DNA from: Symbiodinium natans | Lineage: Eukaryota > Sar > Dinophyceae > Suessiales > Symbiodiniaceae | NCBI GenBank assembly: GCA_905221605.1 | Contig: CAJNDS010001113.1 | Location: forward strand, 417,501 to 467,500 | DNA length: 50,000 nt | Direction of reading: 5' to 3' | Shown: positions 30,544 through 41,280 of the stretch, in pieces | How the letters are laid out: the number at the start of each line of letters is the position of its first letter | Position numbering within the stretch: the first letter of the stretch is position 1 | The notes under the pieces: generated by a model | Databases searched by the model: none | The model's input: the letters and a program-made list of their open reading frames with translations, nothing else | Told to the model about the DNA's origin: nothing | Translations under genes and position numbers: made by a program

Positions 30544-30630
30544 TTGTTTAGGGTTTAGGGTTTAGGGTTTAGGGTCTAAACCCTAAACCCTAAACCCTAA
30601 ACCCTAAACCCTAAACCCTAAACCCTAATG
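30544..30630. repeat. Tail-to-tail telomere array hairpin
   Basis: Four TTTAGGG units run into (CCCTAAA)n through a single TC, giving a near-perfect inverted repeat with almost no loop. Confidence 0.92.
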
Positions 30631-31313
30631 TGGCACTGAAACCCACGTGAGCCCAGGCGGAGGCGTAGTAGTGCAGCACAGGGTCCAGGATTCTTGTGCT
30701 CACAGGGTGAACTAAAGGTCTCATATGTTGTAGGGCTCACTCTAAGTGGTTTAGGGTTTAGGGTTTAGGGTTTAGGGTTTAGGGTTTGCTTTTGAAGGTG
30801 ATCATCCCTGGGTGGGACCTTCTGAAGCCCCCAAAACCAGTTAAGCCTTGAACCCCTACCCCCCCAAAACCCCACAGCCTTTAGACCCTAAGCCCCAACA
30901 ACTACAGTTTCCCAATCTGTGGTGTGGTGGGGTTTCTTAACCCTCAACATGAGGCAAGGGTTTATTATTGCTAGCACGTACGCACTCACCAATGCCACTC
31001 AAGAAAAACCCTGATGACTCAAGAAAAACCCTGATGGAAAACCACCCGTGCCCATAAAAAGCCGAAGCCCGAAGAAGCCCTTTCCTACTAGTTCGCAGTT
31101 GCCCATATTCGCTAGTTCGAAGCGACAGTCTTGTGTTCTGGGTGCCCAAAACCCGCTCGCCAAAACCCCAACCCAAGAACCCTAAACCCTAAACCCCCAA
31201 ATTCCTAAACCCTGGGCCCTAAAGCCCAAAATCCTACACCCTGAACGCTAAGCCCCAAATCGCCCAACCCCAAACTCCACAACGCCCTGTCGAGGCAAGC
31301 TCAACCCTGCAAG

Positions 31314-31368
31314 CAGCACGGGCCTTTCTGTCAGCTGCGCCTTTGGCGCCTGCCGCACGTGCAGCGGA
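31314..31368 (+). CDS. Candidate alanine-rich exon
   Basis: After ctgcaag, reading ARAFLSAAPLAPAARAA, to a GTCTCC donor or on to the TTTAGGG unit. Composition is coding-like but low complexity. Confidence 0.45.
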
Positions 31369-31629
31369 GTCTCCGGGAATAGGGTTTAGGGTTTATCGGG
31401 ACCCTCAACCCTAAACCCTGAACTCCCTAAACCCTAAAGTTTAGGGTTGAGGGTTGAAGGCTGAGGGTCGAGAGTTCAGGCTTTAATTCGGGGCCCAAGA
31501 TCCTTTGAAGGTTTGTTTAGGGTTTAGGGCTTGGGTTTAGGGTGACGCGCCCCGGGTCTAAGGTTTAGGTATTACGGTTACGGCTCTGGGTGCAGGCTTA
31601 GGTATCTATAGTCTATCTATTGTCAATGT

Positions 31630-31666
31630 ATGTATCTCTCTCTCTCTATATATATATATATGAAAT

Positions 31667-31699
<33 letters not shown>

Positions 31700-31760
31700 A
31701 TAAAAAACTATATACACATATGTGTAGGTATCTTTCTCTTTCTCTCTATATATTTACACG
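31630..31760. repeat. CT/TA/GT microsatellites
   Basis: Runs of CT, TA and TG dinucleotides just upstream of the exon at 31794; the CT-rich part may act as its polypyrimidine tract. Confidence 0.85.
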
Positions 31761-31793
31761 TATATTTAGAGTTTCGGACACAAACGTAGCCAG

Positions 31794-31846
31794 GAGCCCG
31801 AGATAGTGGCTGTGCCGGAGAAGAAGGTGGCAGCTTGCTTCCACTG
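31794..31846 (+). CDS. Candidate exon
   Basis: After gtagccag, reading EPEIVAVPEKKVAACFH, with donor GTTTAG supplied by the first TTTAGGG unit. Good composition. Confidence 0.52.
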
Positions 31847-32371
31847 GTTTAGGGTTTAGGGGTTTAGGGTTTAGGGTTGGCTCTCCGATTTGAGCGTAGA
31901 TCCCTGAAAGCTAAACCCAGGGGTTAGGGCTTCCAACTTGCATTACACCCCCCCCCGCCCCCCCAACCCCTGAAGCCCTACCTCGACACGCTCCATCCCA
32001 AGCGCCCTGTCCCTCAACGGGTTTTGGGGCTTAGCGGGCTTTGGGGGGCCAGCATGACTGGGTTTAGGGTTTTGGGGTTTAGGGTTTGAAGGTTTAGGGT
32101 TTAGGGTTTAGGGTTCAGGGCTTAGGCTGTATCAACAAAGAAGGGTCAGGGACCGAACGTTACAAAGGATGAGGGCTCATTGGGCCCTCAACCCCCAAAC
32201 CCTGAACCCCAAACCCCAAACTCCAAACCCCAAACCCCAAACCCCAAACCCAAAACCCCAAACCCCAAACCCCAAACCCTAAACCCTAAACCCTAAACCC
32301 TAAACCCTAAACCCTAAACCCTAAACCCTACACCCTACACCCTAAACCCCATACTCGGGAGATGCACTGAG

Positions 32372-32438
32372 GACATCCAGATTCCGCGGCGTCACGAGAG
32401 CTCCAGCTCCAGTGACAGCGAGGAGGAGGCCCCAGCTG
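32372..32438 (+). CDS. Candidate serine/acidic exon
   Basis: Between gcactgag and GTAAAA, reading DIQIPRRHESSSSSDSEEEA then PA. A Ser stretch followed by acidic residues is typical of CK2-type phosphorylated linkers. Left flank CCCTAAA/CCCCAAA, right flank TTTAGG. Confidence 0.58.
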
Positions 32439-32536
32439 GTAAAACGGCGCAAGTTTAGGATTTCCTGCTGGGGTTTAGGGGTTAGGGTTTGGGGTTTAGG
32501 GTTTAGGGTTTAGGGCTTAGGGTTCAGCATCTCCAG

Positions 32537-32605
32537 TCCAAGCATTCACTAGCCAAGCAGTTACTCGAGCGTTGGAAAGAAAACCCACCCGCCCAAAGAA
32601 TCCCA
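32537..32605 (+). CDS. Candidate exon
   Basis: After catctccag, reading SKHSLAKQLLERWKENPPAQ then RI and a stop. A GTTGGA donor inside (32571) would shorten it. The helix-like SLAKQLLERW is coding-like. Confidence 0.45.
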
Positions 32606-32684
32606 TAACATTAAGAACATATTTCGCTTTCATTTATATTTTCAGGCGACACAACAAACAAAATCTGGCCAACCCTCTAAACCC

Positions 32685-32930
32685 GAAAAGCGGCCCAGAG
32701 TAGGCCCTAAACCCTAAAGCCAGCCCGGAGTAAGCCCTGAACCCTAAAAGCAACGCACAGTAGGTCTTAAACCCTAAAACCAGCCCAGAAGTAGACCCTT
32801 AAGCAAAAAACCAGGACAGAGTAGGCTCTAAGCCAGCCCAGAGCCTCAAATTTGGGCCTTGCCGACGAATCCATTAAGGTTGGGGCTCAAATTTGGGTCT
32901 GCCGACGAATTCATTAAGGTTTAACAAAAT
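32685..32930. repeat. Short imperfect tandem repeats
   Basis: Five units of about 32 bp built on 'ccagcccagagtaggccctaaaccctaaa', then a duplicated 'ctcaaatttgggtctgccgacgaat' pair. Non-coding. Confidence 0.7.
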
Positions 32931-33187
32931 ACATTATAATAATATGTATATATATATATATATATATGAAAGAGAGTGTTTAGGGTTTAGGGTTTAGGGT
33001 TCAGGGTTTAGGATTTGAGTCAGGGAAAAACCCCTACACCCCACGAGCAAAAACGCAATAAGCCGCTCCGAGCCCTCGGCCCAAGCCCCAAGCCCCAAAC
33101 CCCAAGCTCCAAACCCCAATCGCCGAACCCCAAACCCCAAGCCCTAAACCCTAAACCCTAAACCCCAAACCCCAAACCCCGGCCCAG

Positions 33188-33255
33188 GAGGAGGAGAAAG
33201 AGTTTGGCGTGGAGATGGAAGTTGGTCTGGGTGTGCCGCGGGCCCAGGCTGCCAG
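33188..33255 (+). CDS. Candidate CSD-end-like exon
   Basis: Between ggcccag and GTTGCG, reading EEEKEFGVEMEVGLGVPRAQ then AA. 'V.MEVGL...PRAQA' resembles the final strands of a cold-shock domain, but the G-rich turn is shortened. Left flank CCCTAAA/CCCCAAA, right flank TTTAGGG. Confidence 0.48.
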
Positions 33256-33630
33256 GTTGCGGGGCTTTGCGTTTTGGTGTTACAGTTCGGGGTTTAAGGT
33301 TTAGGGTTTAGGGTTTAGGGTTTAAGGTTTAGGGCATGATTTGCTCTCGAGGCTGATAAGTAGGGTTCTAAGTAGTGCTTGGTTCTGTGTTTTCTGGGGG
33401 TTCGGCTTGGGTGCCGGTACCGGACATTCTGAGGACCCAGCTCACCAAAACCTTCAAACTCCTTAAAGCCCTAAAGCCCTCAACTCCACCAACTCCCTAA
33501 CACCCAACAGCCGCACAAGAGCCCCTAAACCCCAAGTCCTAAACCCTAAACCCTATACCCTAAATCCTAAATCCTAAATCCTAAACCCTAAACCCTAAGC
33601 CCTAAACCCTAAACCCCTGGCCCCGCAAAG

Positions 33631-33702
33631 GTTGGACGTCCTGGGATCAGCCGCGCCGCTGCTGACAAAGGGGATTCCGGAGGCAAGATGGGCACCACAC
33701 TT
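33631..33702 (+). CDS. Candidate exon, phase 0-0
   Basis: Exactly 24 codons between cccgcaaag and GTGGAG: VGRPGISRAAADKGDSGGKM then GTTL. Left flank CCCTAAA. Confidence 0.45.
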
Positions 33703-33952
33703 GTGGAGCCCTCAATCCTGAACCCTAAACCCTAAAGTTAGGGTTTAGGGTTTATGGTTTTAGGGTTTAGGAGCCCTAAACCCTAAACCCTGCATGAACC
33801 CAAAACCCAAAACCCGAAACCCTGAACCCCAAAAGTCTAGGGTTTAAGGGGTCCCTAATCCTCGCAAACCCTACGCCCTGAACCTTGAGCCCTAGGGTTT
33901 AGGGTTCAGGGTTTGGGGTTTAGGGTATAGGGTTTAGGGTTTGGGGTTGAGG

Positions 33953-34065
33953 GCAAGTTTAGGGTTTAGGGTTTAGGGTTTAGGGTTTAGGGTTTAGGGT
34001 TTAGGGTTTAGGGTTTAGGGTTTAGGGTTTAGGGTTTAGGGTTTAGGGTTTAGGGTTGAGGGTAA
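33953..34065. repeat. (TTTAGGG)n array
   Basis: About 15 perfect units, with degenerate TTTAGGG/TTTGGGG before it. Further arrays of this orientation lie at 34927-35010 and 36000-36215. Confidence 0.95.
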
Positions 34066-34239
34066 ACTCCTCAGACCTTTGAAGCCCTAAACCTTGCACC
34101 CCCGGAGCCTGGACGTCCGCACCCTAAAGCCTGAAACCCTGGGGTTTAGGGTTTAGGGTTTAGGTTTAGGGTTTAGGGTTTAGGGTCTAGGGTTAAGGCC
34201 TTATACACCAGAGCCTTTCATTTTCCTCACGCGGTGCAG

Positions 34240-34277
34240 GCGGCCGGCTGTCTCCCCGAGGCCTACGAGGCCAAGCG
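34240..34277 (+). CDS. Candidate exon with a good acceptor
   Basis: A pyrimidine-rich tract (cctttcattttcctcacgcg) and tgcag precede GCG; reads AAGCLPEAYEAK to GTTTCT. Short but with one of the best acceptors here. Confidence 0.5.
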
Positions 34278-34440
34278 GTTTCTTTTGGGGGGCTAGACTC
34301 TACGCCCTGGACCCTGAACCCTGAACCCTAGGCCTGCGAAAGTCCAGAGTTGAGGGTCGGAGGCTTCTAAGCTGAGAGTTGTCGGGTTCGGTTCAGGCTC
34401 AGGGTTATGTTGCCCTGAACCCTAAACCTTTAGCCTATTG

Positions 34441-34545
34441 GTTCTTAGTAAGGAATGAGGGAATTAGGTACCCTACATCCCCCACCATATGCCTTTTAAG
34501 GGATTCAAAAAGGTGCCTGGTTCCCTCCTTCCCTCTAAGAGCCAG
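34441..34545. mobile_element. Family A TIR element next to an exon
   Basis: The left end gttcttagtaaggaatgaggg and right end ccctccttccctctaagagccag are inverted repeats. The right end is immediately followed by the candidate exon at 34549, so the element end acts as the 3' splice site. A TTG|GTTCTT donor at its left edge is possible. Confidence 0.6.
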
Positions 34546-34548
34546 TAG

Positions 34549-34613
34549 GTAGGGGGAGTCCGCCACGAGGCTGGTACTCCGGCTGATGCGGCGCCCCTGG
34601 TGCAGGACTCCCT
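34549..34613 (+). CDS. Candidate exon after a family A element
   Basis: After gccagtag, reading VGGVRHEAGTPADAAPLVQD then S, with the perfect donor GTAAGT (34614). Splice sites and composition are strong; family unknown. Confidence 0.58.
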
Positions 34614-35050
34614 GTAAGTTATAGGGTTCTTTAGAGTTTAGGGTTTAGGGTTTAGGTTCAAGGGGGGTTTGTAACCCAAGGTTCCCTAATACTCCTTACT
34701 CTTCCCTAAAGGCTCCCTAAGTTTCCCTAAGGTTCCCTAGGCAGCTAACCCCCCCATGAACCCCCCCTCCCGTAAGAACCCTATAAGCATAAGTCTGCAT
34801 TCAAGATAGTCAAGCACCGAGAGCCTGCCAAGCCGACCACCTAAAAAAAATGCTGTTGAGCCACTTCGGGGGTCCCTTGGCGACCATTCGTCCCCATTAC
34901 TCTTGCGTCGTGTCAACGTCCCTGGGCAGGGTTTAGGGTTTAGGGTTTAGGGTTTAGGGTTTAGGGTTTAGGGTTTAGGGTTTAGGGTTTAGGGTTTAGG
35001 GACTCGGGTTTAGGGTTTGGGGTTTGGGGTTCAGGGCTGGGAGAATGTCC

Positions 35051-35188
35051 TGATTCTTCAGGAGATTTCTGACCCTTGTGCGGCCAGTGAGCCGATGGAT
35101 GTGGAGTCAGATGCTGAAGAGAGTGCACGGGAGGAAATGCACCCTTTAGTCCCCACCCCACCCCCACCCCCTGCACGCCTCAGAGTCG
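35051..35188 (+). CDS. Candidate acidic, proline-tailed exon
   Basis: After tgattcttcag (acceptor near 35060), reading EISDPCAASEPMDVESDAEE then SAREEMHPLVPTPPPPPARL. The donor is in the following ggtttaggg. Looks like a disordered linker. Both flanks are TTTAGGG, not inverted. Confidence 0.55.
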
Positions 35189-35423
35189 GGTTTAGGGTTT
35201 AGGGTGTGGGGTTTAGGGTTTGCGCCTTGGGAGGGGGGCGGGGGGAGATTTGGGGACCCCCAACGAATCGAGAGGTACGATTGAGGAATTCCGTGGTCGA
35301 GATTTTCTGGGGTTTCGGTGAAGCCCAACCTCTAAACCCCTAAGAACTCTAAACCCGAGGAACCCTAAAACCCGGCAGCCCAAGCAATGCCAGGCCCTGA
35401 ACCCTAAGCTGAACCCTGCAAAG

Positions 35424-35462
35424 CTCTCAAGCGAGGCTTTGACATCAGTTGCTACTGACTGA
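35424..35462 (+). CDS. Possible terminal exon
   Basis: After ctgcaaag, reading LSSEALTSVATD and a TGA stop not made of telomeric repeat. It could end a gene. Short and uncertain. Confidence 0.35.
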   Translation, partial: LSSEALTSVATD

Positions 35463-35891
35463 AGCCATTCGTTTAGGGTTTGGGTTTTTGGGTCGAGGCT
35501 TTAGGGTTTAAGTTTTAGGGTTTAGGGTTTATGGTTCAGGGTTCAGTCGGCTTAATTTAAACGTATGTGTTAGATCACATACAACAGGAAACTACGCTTC
35601 TTGCAAGCTATGTGCATAGAGTGAACCCTCAACCCGATTAGGTCGGGTTTAGGGCTAAGGGCCAGGGTTTAGGGTTTAGGGTTTAGGGCGAATTTCAACG
35701 TATTTACTACACCCTAAACCAGTCGAGTGTGACATTCTGGGTTAGGCTTAGGGTCTAGGGTTTAGGGTTTGGGGTTTGGGGTTTAGGGTTTAGGGTTTAG
35801 GGTTTGGGTACTCGTCAAGCCCGCAAACGCGACACCCTAAACCCCAAACCCTAAGCCCTCGAAACGCTGAACCGCCCCGCCGCGCCTTCAG

Positions 35892-35979
35892 TTCCAGGGC
35901 CGAAAGGGACGGGCCCGTAGGGACACCAAACAAAAAAAAGAGGGTTGGGATTCTTTGCATGACAAGAGGCCGCCGCAGG
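35892..35979 (+). CDS. Candidate basic exon
   Basis: Between gccttcag and GTTCAG, reading FQGRKGRARRDTKQKKEGWD then SLHDKRPPQ. Lys/Arg-rich, fitting a nucleic-acid-binding or nuclear-localising stretch. Left flank CCCTAAA-like, right flank TTTAGGG. Confidence 0.52.
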
Positions 35980-36268
35980 GTTCAGGGTTCAGGGTTCAGG
36001 GTTCGGGGTTCGGGGTTCGGGGTTTAGGGTTTAGGGTTTAGGGTTTAGGGTTTAGTGTTTAGGGTTTAGGGTTTAGGGTTCAGGGTTTAGGGTTTAGGGT
36101 GTAGAAAGGGTTTAGGGTTTAGGGTTTAGGGTTTAAGGTGTAGGGTGTAGGGTGTAGGGTTTAGGGTTTAGGGTTTAGAGTTTAGGATTTAGGGTTTAGG
36201 GTTTAGGGTTCAGGGGCTTCTGGGACATGAAGGGGTTTGGGCTTGAGTTGGGTTTTCTTGATGGGCAG

Positions 36269-36346
36269 GAGTTAGAAATGGGATGCCGCACGGTTCTGAG
36301 GGTTGCAGCTGTGGTCTTGAGCATGTCCCAGAGGGCTCTTCGACTG
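36269..36346 (+). CDS. Candidate exon, phase 0-0
   Basis: Between atgggcag and GTGAAG, 26 codons: ELEMGCRTVLRVAAVVLSMS then QRALRL. Amphipathic or partly hydrophobic helix. TTTAGGG on both sides. Confidence 0.5.
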
Positions 36347-36467
36347 GTGAAGTCTTGGACCGTAGAGTTTAGGGTTTCGGGTTTAGGGTCTAGGGCTGGG
36401 GTTTAGGGTTTAGGGTTTAGGGTACCCTAGAGGATCTTGTTTCAAAGTCTTTTTCGGATTTTTATAG

Positions 36468-36551
36468 GCCAAGCTCGTACAGAGCGCTTCTCAAGTGTTG
36501 GTTACGTGTGTTGGGGCTCCTGTGGCATCTATGGCTCCTGTGATGATAGGG
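36468..36551 (+). CDS. Candidate exon, phase 0-0
   Basis: A classical acceptor (tctttttcggatttttatag) precedes 28 codons: AKLVQSASQVLVTCVGAPVA then SMAPVMIG, to GTACCC. Hydrophobic, beta-like. Left TTTAGGG, right CCCTAAA. Confidence 0.52.
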
Positions 36552-36780
36552 GTACCCCCTGTTTCAGCAATACCCTCAACCCTAAACCCTAAACCCTAAA
36601 CCTAAACCCTAAACCCTAAACCCTAAACCCTAAACCCTAAACCCTAAACCCTAAACCCTAAACCCTAAACCCTAAACCCTAAACCCTAAACCCTAAACCA
36701 ATATCCCCGAACCCTAAACCCCCATGCACCACAAACCCTACTTCGGAGGTTCACGGTCTGGGTTTTGTGATGCATGCAGC

Positions 36781-36909
36781 ATGCAACTCAAACCCATGCT
36801 CTGGTGCCTTGCAACAGGGGCTATATGTAGTTACAGATACAACCAGAGATACATGCCCGGGCCGAAAGCTTCGAGCAAGGATGCCTGTTATTTAGCATGG
36901 AGATACTAA
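36781..36909 (+). CDS. Possible small ORF or terminal exon
   Basis: After gcatgcag, ATG-initiated frame MQLKPMLWCLATGAICSYRY to a TAA. A longer in-frame start lies at 36724. Not recognised. Confidence 0.3.
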   Translation: MQLKPMLWCLATGAICSYRYNQRYMPGPKASSKDACYLAWRY

Positions 36910-37442
36910 GTTAAAGGCCCGACAAGTGTCGTTTTTTCTTCACTATGCCGGCAACTCAGGTACGGTCTATTGAATCAGAAGATCAGGCCCGTTTAAAGAT
37001 CTCGTAGGAATTAGTGCCTCGTTTTAAAGATATAGATATAGTACTTCCTTAGTTCCGGCGGAGGCCCTAAGGCTCTTTTGTGTCAGGGGTCTGCGGGGAA
37101 GAGGGTGGGGTCATCGGCGTACTAACCTTTCTTGGAGTGGGTACCTCGAAGAAGGGTTCGCAGTATGCTAAATACAAGGTTATCAGCACAGTTGCAGCTA
37201 CCGTACTAGTGACCCTCATTATAGCCCTTCTAACCCTACTTCTAAGCCTACTTATACGTATCCGTGGACATCCAAGTATGAGGGGGGACTTCTAACCCTA
37301 CTTCTCGCTCACCCTACTTATAACCCTACATTTAACCCTATAGCCTAAGCCCTGAACCCTAAACCCTAAACCCTATAAACCCTAAACCCTAAATCTGCAT
37401 GAACTTTCAAGTTTGAAGCGCTTGTTCGCATGTGCTTGCCAG

Positions 37443-37483
37443 GGGAATCGTCGACCTTACACATCCAGGCAGTGCTCTACAGG
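37443..37483 (+). CDS. Possible exon
   Basis: Between tgcttgccag and GTCTAG, reading GNRRPYTSRQCST. Low-moderate support. Confidence 0.35.
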
Positions 37484-37649
37484 GTCTAGGGCTTAGGGCT
37501 TGTGTACTTCTCAGTTTTTTTTTGCATGTGTTACCCTAAACCCTAAACCCCAAACCCTAAACCCTGAACCCTGAGCCCTGAGCCCTGAGCCCTAAACCCT
37601 AACCTCCATAAACACCCTGATCCGCCCCATTGAAAGAATAAACCAACAG

Positions 37650-37710
37650 CATGGCTTCATGTTCGGTCATTCAAGGAATAATCCGTCTGTTCCAGTTTTG
37701 GCCGCCCAAT
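37650..37710 (+). CDS. Candidate exon with consensus donor
   Basis: Between aaccaacag and the consensus donor GTAAGG, reading HGFMFGHSRNNPSVPVLAAQ. No telomeric array touches it. Not recognised. Confidence 0.52.
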
Positions 37711-38789
37711 GTAAGGCTTACTAGGTAACGCTTATGGGCCCTTTTGTTAAAGCTCACGGTTCCTTTCGTGGTGTCGCCAGGAGCCTTTCATCAACCCTAA
37801 GCAAAGCCTAAACCCTGAAGCTTTGGGATCTTGTGGTAATTTGGGCGCAGTGCAGGGTTGAGGCCTGTGTTAAAGTTTGGGGCTTTGTTGCTAAGGGGCT
37901 TTAATTTTAAAGGTTTCGGGTTTGGGGCTGGGTTTAGGGCTTAGAGTGTGTTGGATTCAGGCTTTGGGAGGTTTTTTTTCCCTGAGTCCTGAATTCAGTG
38001 GTTCGTAAGATGAGGGCCCGATTCGGGACGCGGCCCGAGCGCCGAGAGCTCCTTCCTCCCTCCTTCCCCCCCGGCCCCCTTGACTACTAATTGTTTAAGA
38101 ACCCCCCCCAAAAAAAATCAGAATAAAAATATTCTTCCTTATTAAGGGTATTATAGGCATTAATCTTTTTGATATAGGGATTAGCATTTTTAATTTTTTT
38201 GAGGGGTTCTTAAGCAAAGAGTAGTTCATGCGAACTCCACGATCTGCATGGAAGCCTCGACCTATCAGTTGCGGTTTAGGGTTTGGGAGCGAAGGTTTCG
38301 TGTTTCACAAACTTGAAGAAGCTTCTATTTCGGCGTAGGTTTTAGGGGGAAGCCCCAGGAAGCTTCCTAATTCCAGGCCTAGGAATTAGGCGTTGAGAGT
38401 TTAGGGTTTGGGGGTTGGATGCTTTGTGTTTGTACGCACCCTGGACTCCATCGCGACCTGCCGTTCTTCGTGCTAGTTAATCCCCGCCCCCCTAATATTA
38501 ACCCCCCCCCCCTACCACCTAATATGACCTACTCCCATTATAGTTATATGAGGGTATGTTGGCGGGTATTTGATATTTGGGGGGAGGGGGGGGGGTGGGG
38601 TTAAGGTAGGGTGACAGGGAATTTCCAATCAAAGCCATCGACAGCGCAAACAACCTGTCATTCAGGGTTTAGGCTTGTTGTCTAGGGTTTGGGCTTTCTT
38701 TGACTTGAAGGCAAATTCTCCCCTCAACCCTAAACCCTAAACCCTACACCCTAAACCCTAAACCCAAAACCTTCAAAAGCACTTGGCAG

Positions 38790-38836
38790 GTCGATTAGCT
38801 CTTTGGCACGTCATGGGCGCTGCTGACAGTCGGGTG
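38790..38836 (+). CDS. Candidate exon
   Basis: After acttggcag, reading RLALWHVMGAADSRV; donors GTCGGG, GTGGTG and GTGGCA are all possible. Left CCCTAAA, right TTTAGGG-like. Confidence 0.45.
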
Positions 38837-39002
38837 GTGGCAGCCTCACCGACATGAGGGTTAGGGTTTACAGGGTTAGGGTTTCGGGTTTATAGGTAGA
38901 GGGTTTAGAGGGGTTTAGAGGGTTTACAGGGTTCATGGGGTTTACAGGGTTTATAGGGTTTATAAGGTTTTCAGGGTTTATGGGGTTTGTAGGGTTTAGG
39001 CT

Positions 39003-39098
39003 GGGACGTTCGCCCGAAGACTATCAGTCCTTACTGGGGATTATAGTGCCCCGTTGCATAATATCCCTGTTAAGGACTAGTATAAGGGAAAACATCCC
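39003..39098. mobile_element. Family B TIR element, copy 2
   Basis: Left gggacgttcgcccgaagactatcagtcctta and right taaggactagtataagggaaaacatccc are inverted. Same family as 17596-17696. About 96 bp. Confidence 0.75.
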
Positions 39099-39263
39099 AG
39101 GGCTTATGGGGTTTAGGGTTAAGGGACAGTGCGCTCACTGGGCTGAGCAGTACATTACCCTAAACCCTAAACCCTAAACCCTAAACCCTAAACCCTAAAC
39201 CCTAAACCCTGAACCCTGAACCCTAAACCCTAAACCCTAAACCCCCTAGACCCCTCATCGAAG

Positions 39264-39312
39264 CTTCCGTCTTCAATGAGGATGTTCGGCTTGGGCTCCG
39301 GGCCCTGGACCT
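39264..39312 (+). CDS. Candidate exon
   Basis: After tcgaag, reading SVFNEDVRLGLRALDL, with donor GTTTTAG merging into TTTAGGG. Left flank CCCTAAA. Confidence 0.5.
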
Positions 39313-39604
39313 GTTTTAGGGTTTAGGGTTCATGCCATTCTGCATGTAGGATTCAGGGCTTGTGAGTATGCTTGGAGTCTTCCCCAAACCCTATATGGTA
39401 GTTGATCAAAATAACTGTCCCCCAAAGAAGTTCATACTTGAAATCCCCAAGAGGACCTTTAGATCAGCCCCGCACATCCTAAACCCAAAGTAGGAGGACC
39501 TCTAGATCAGCACCCACTTCCTAAATCCAAAGTAGGTGTTATTTGTGAACTTGGGTCGGCGATGGAGTTGGGCCCTGTCAGGGAGGGCACCCTTGCACAA
39601 CTAG

Positions 39605-39639
39605 GGTACCTAATTCCTCCATTCCCTACTAAGAGCCAG
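39605..39639. mobile_element. Family A element right end at an exon
   Basis: Contains gtacctaattcctccattccctactaagagccag, the family A right end. A matching left end was not seen, so the copy is partial or diverged. It supplies the acceptor of the next exon. Confidence 0.55.
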
Positions 39640-39684
39640 GCGGTCATTAGTATAGCCATGCCTTCACTCTGTGCAGAGTTTACG
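39640..39684 (+). CDS. Candidate exon after a family A end
   Basis: Exactly 15 codons, AVISIAMPSLCAEFT, between the element-derived agccag and the consensus donor GTAAGG. Not recognised. Confidence 0.52.
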
Positions 39685-39842
39685 GTAAGGGCTTCGGGTT
39701 AATGCAGGACCGTAAACCCTAAACCCTATAAACCCTAAGCCCTAAACACTAAACCCTAAACCCCAGACCCCAGACCCCAGACTCTAAGCCCTAAACCCTA
39801 AACCCTAAACCCTAAACCGTAAACCCTGAACCCTAAACCCAG

Positions 39843-39866
39843 GGCCTGACCCGCTGTGGGTCCCTG
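39843..39866 (+). CDS. Possible 24-nt exon
   Basis: Between aaacccag and GTTTGG, reading GLTRCGSL. Could be chance. Confidence 0.25.
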
Positions 39867-40207
39867 GTTTGGAATCCCTTAGGCCCTACCTTATAGCCCG
39901 TAAAACTGTAGGTAAAGAGAGTCGCAATGCAAATAGACCCTAAACCCCAAACCCTAAACCCTAAGCCCTAAGCACCCCCCAAACCCCAAACCCTAAATTT
40001 CTCAGGCTAGAGCAACGAACCTTATACCTTCATAAAAGCATATATATATATATATATTTCTAACAGATATGGTACATTTCCCCTCTTGTAAGGGTATAAA
40101 TATTACTCTAGTGAACTAGACCCTAAGCCCTAAAACCCTAAACCCTAAACCCTAAACCCTAATTAAACCCTAAGCCCTAAGCCCTAAACCCTAGACCCCA
40201 GCTCTAG

Positions 40208-40267
40208 GCGGAGGACTTGCACAACTCCGGGGACAACGAGCCAAGTGATGGCGTCAGCATCCCAAAA
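40208..40267 (+). CDS. Candidate exon, phase 0-0
   Basis: Exactly 20 codons between agctctag and GTGTGC: AEDLHNSGDNEPSDGVSIPK. Left flank CCCTAAA, right flank TTTAGGG array (40312-40380). Confidence 0.55.
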
Positions 40268-40642
40268 GTGTGCTAGCACGCGGCTGGTTCAAGTCTAGAC
40301 TTCAACTATAGGGTTTAGGGTTTAGGGTTTAGGGTTTAGGGTTTAGGGTCTAGGGTCTAGGGTTTAGGGTTTAGGGTTTAGAGGGTTTAGAGGGTTTGGA
40401 GGGTTTGGATGGTTTGGAGGGTTTAGAGGGTTTAGAGGGGTTAGAGGGTTTAGAGGGTCTAGAGGTTTGTGTCCCAACAAGATCTCTGGGGGAGGTTTAG
40501 GGCTCAGGGTTTAGGGTTTAGGGTTTAGGGTTTTGGGTTCAGGGTTTAGGGTTTAGGGTCTAGGGTTTAGGGTTTAGGGTTTAGGGTCTAGGGTTTAGGG
40601 TTTTCGGGTGTTGCCAAGGTGCTTCTTTCGCATCTCATACAG

Positions 40643-40676
40643 CTGCTGTCGCGGCGGCCGAAGTGTCGCCCCCAGG
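40643..40676 (+). CDS. Candidate short exon
   Basis: A pyrimidine-rich acceptor (cttctttcgcatctcatacag) precedes AVAAAEVSPP, to GTTCCA. An unspliced read runs on to GFQKMELPPQTPEPKP and the TAA of CCCTAAA. Confidence 0.45.
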
Positions 40677-40719
40677 GTTCCAGAAAATGGAGCTTCCCCC
40701 CCAAACCCCAGAGCCCAAA

Positions 40720-40970
40720 CCCTAAACCCTAAACCCTAAACCCTAAACCCTAAACCCTAAACCCTAAACCCTAAACCCTAAACCCTAAACCCTAAATAAA
40801 CCCTAAACCCTAAACCCCAAACCCTAAACCCTAATTTAAACCCTAAACCCTAAACCCTAAACCCTAAACCCTAAACCCTAAACCCTAAACCCTAAACCCT
40901 AAACCCTAAACCCTAAACCCTAAACCCTAAATCCTAAATCCTAAACCCTAAACCCTAAACCCTAAACCCT
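40720..40970. repeat. (CCCTAAA)n array, about 250 bp
   Basis: Nearly pure array with two small AT insertions (taaataaa, taatttaaa). Confidence 0.95.
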
Positions 40971-41109
40971 TTCAGGGTCAGCTAAGCACTAAACCTGAAG
41001 TCTGCCTGCCTTGTCCTCCGCAGTCAAACGAACTCTTGACGTTGCGTTCGCGGGTAGACAACACTCGCTAGATAGTGAGTGAATACCTGAATGAAAAATA
41101 CTGGATGAC

Positions 41110-41138
41110 TGTAAGTATAAATACAAATATAAATATAA

Positions 41139-41169
<31 letters not shown>

Positions 41170-41235
41170 TACAGATGTGCATGGCTACATGTAAAGCTCT
41201 TATGTATCTGTCTTTATATATGTACAAAGAATATA

Positions 41236-41278
<43 letters not shown>

Positions 41279-41280
41279 AA
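41110..41280. repeat. AAATAT, TA and GA microsatellites
   Basis: AAATAT units (41115-41150), TA run (41150-41172), GA run (41242-41280). These create the low-complexity frames on both strands; no gene called. Confidence 0.9.
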
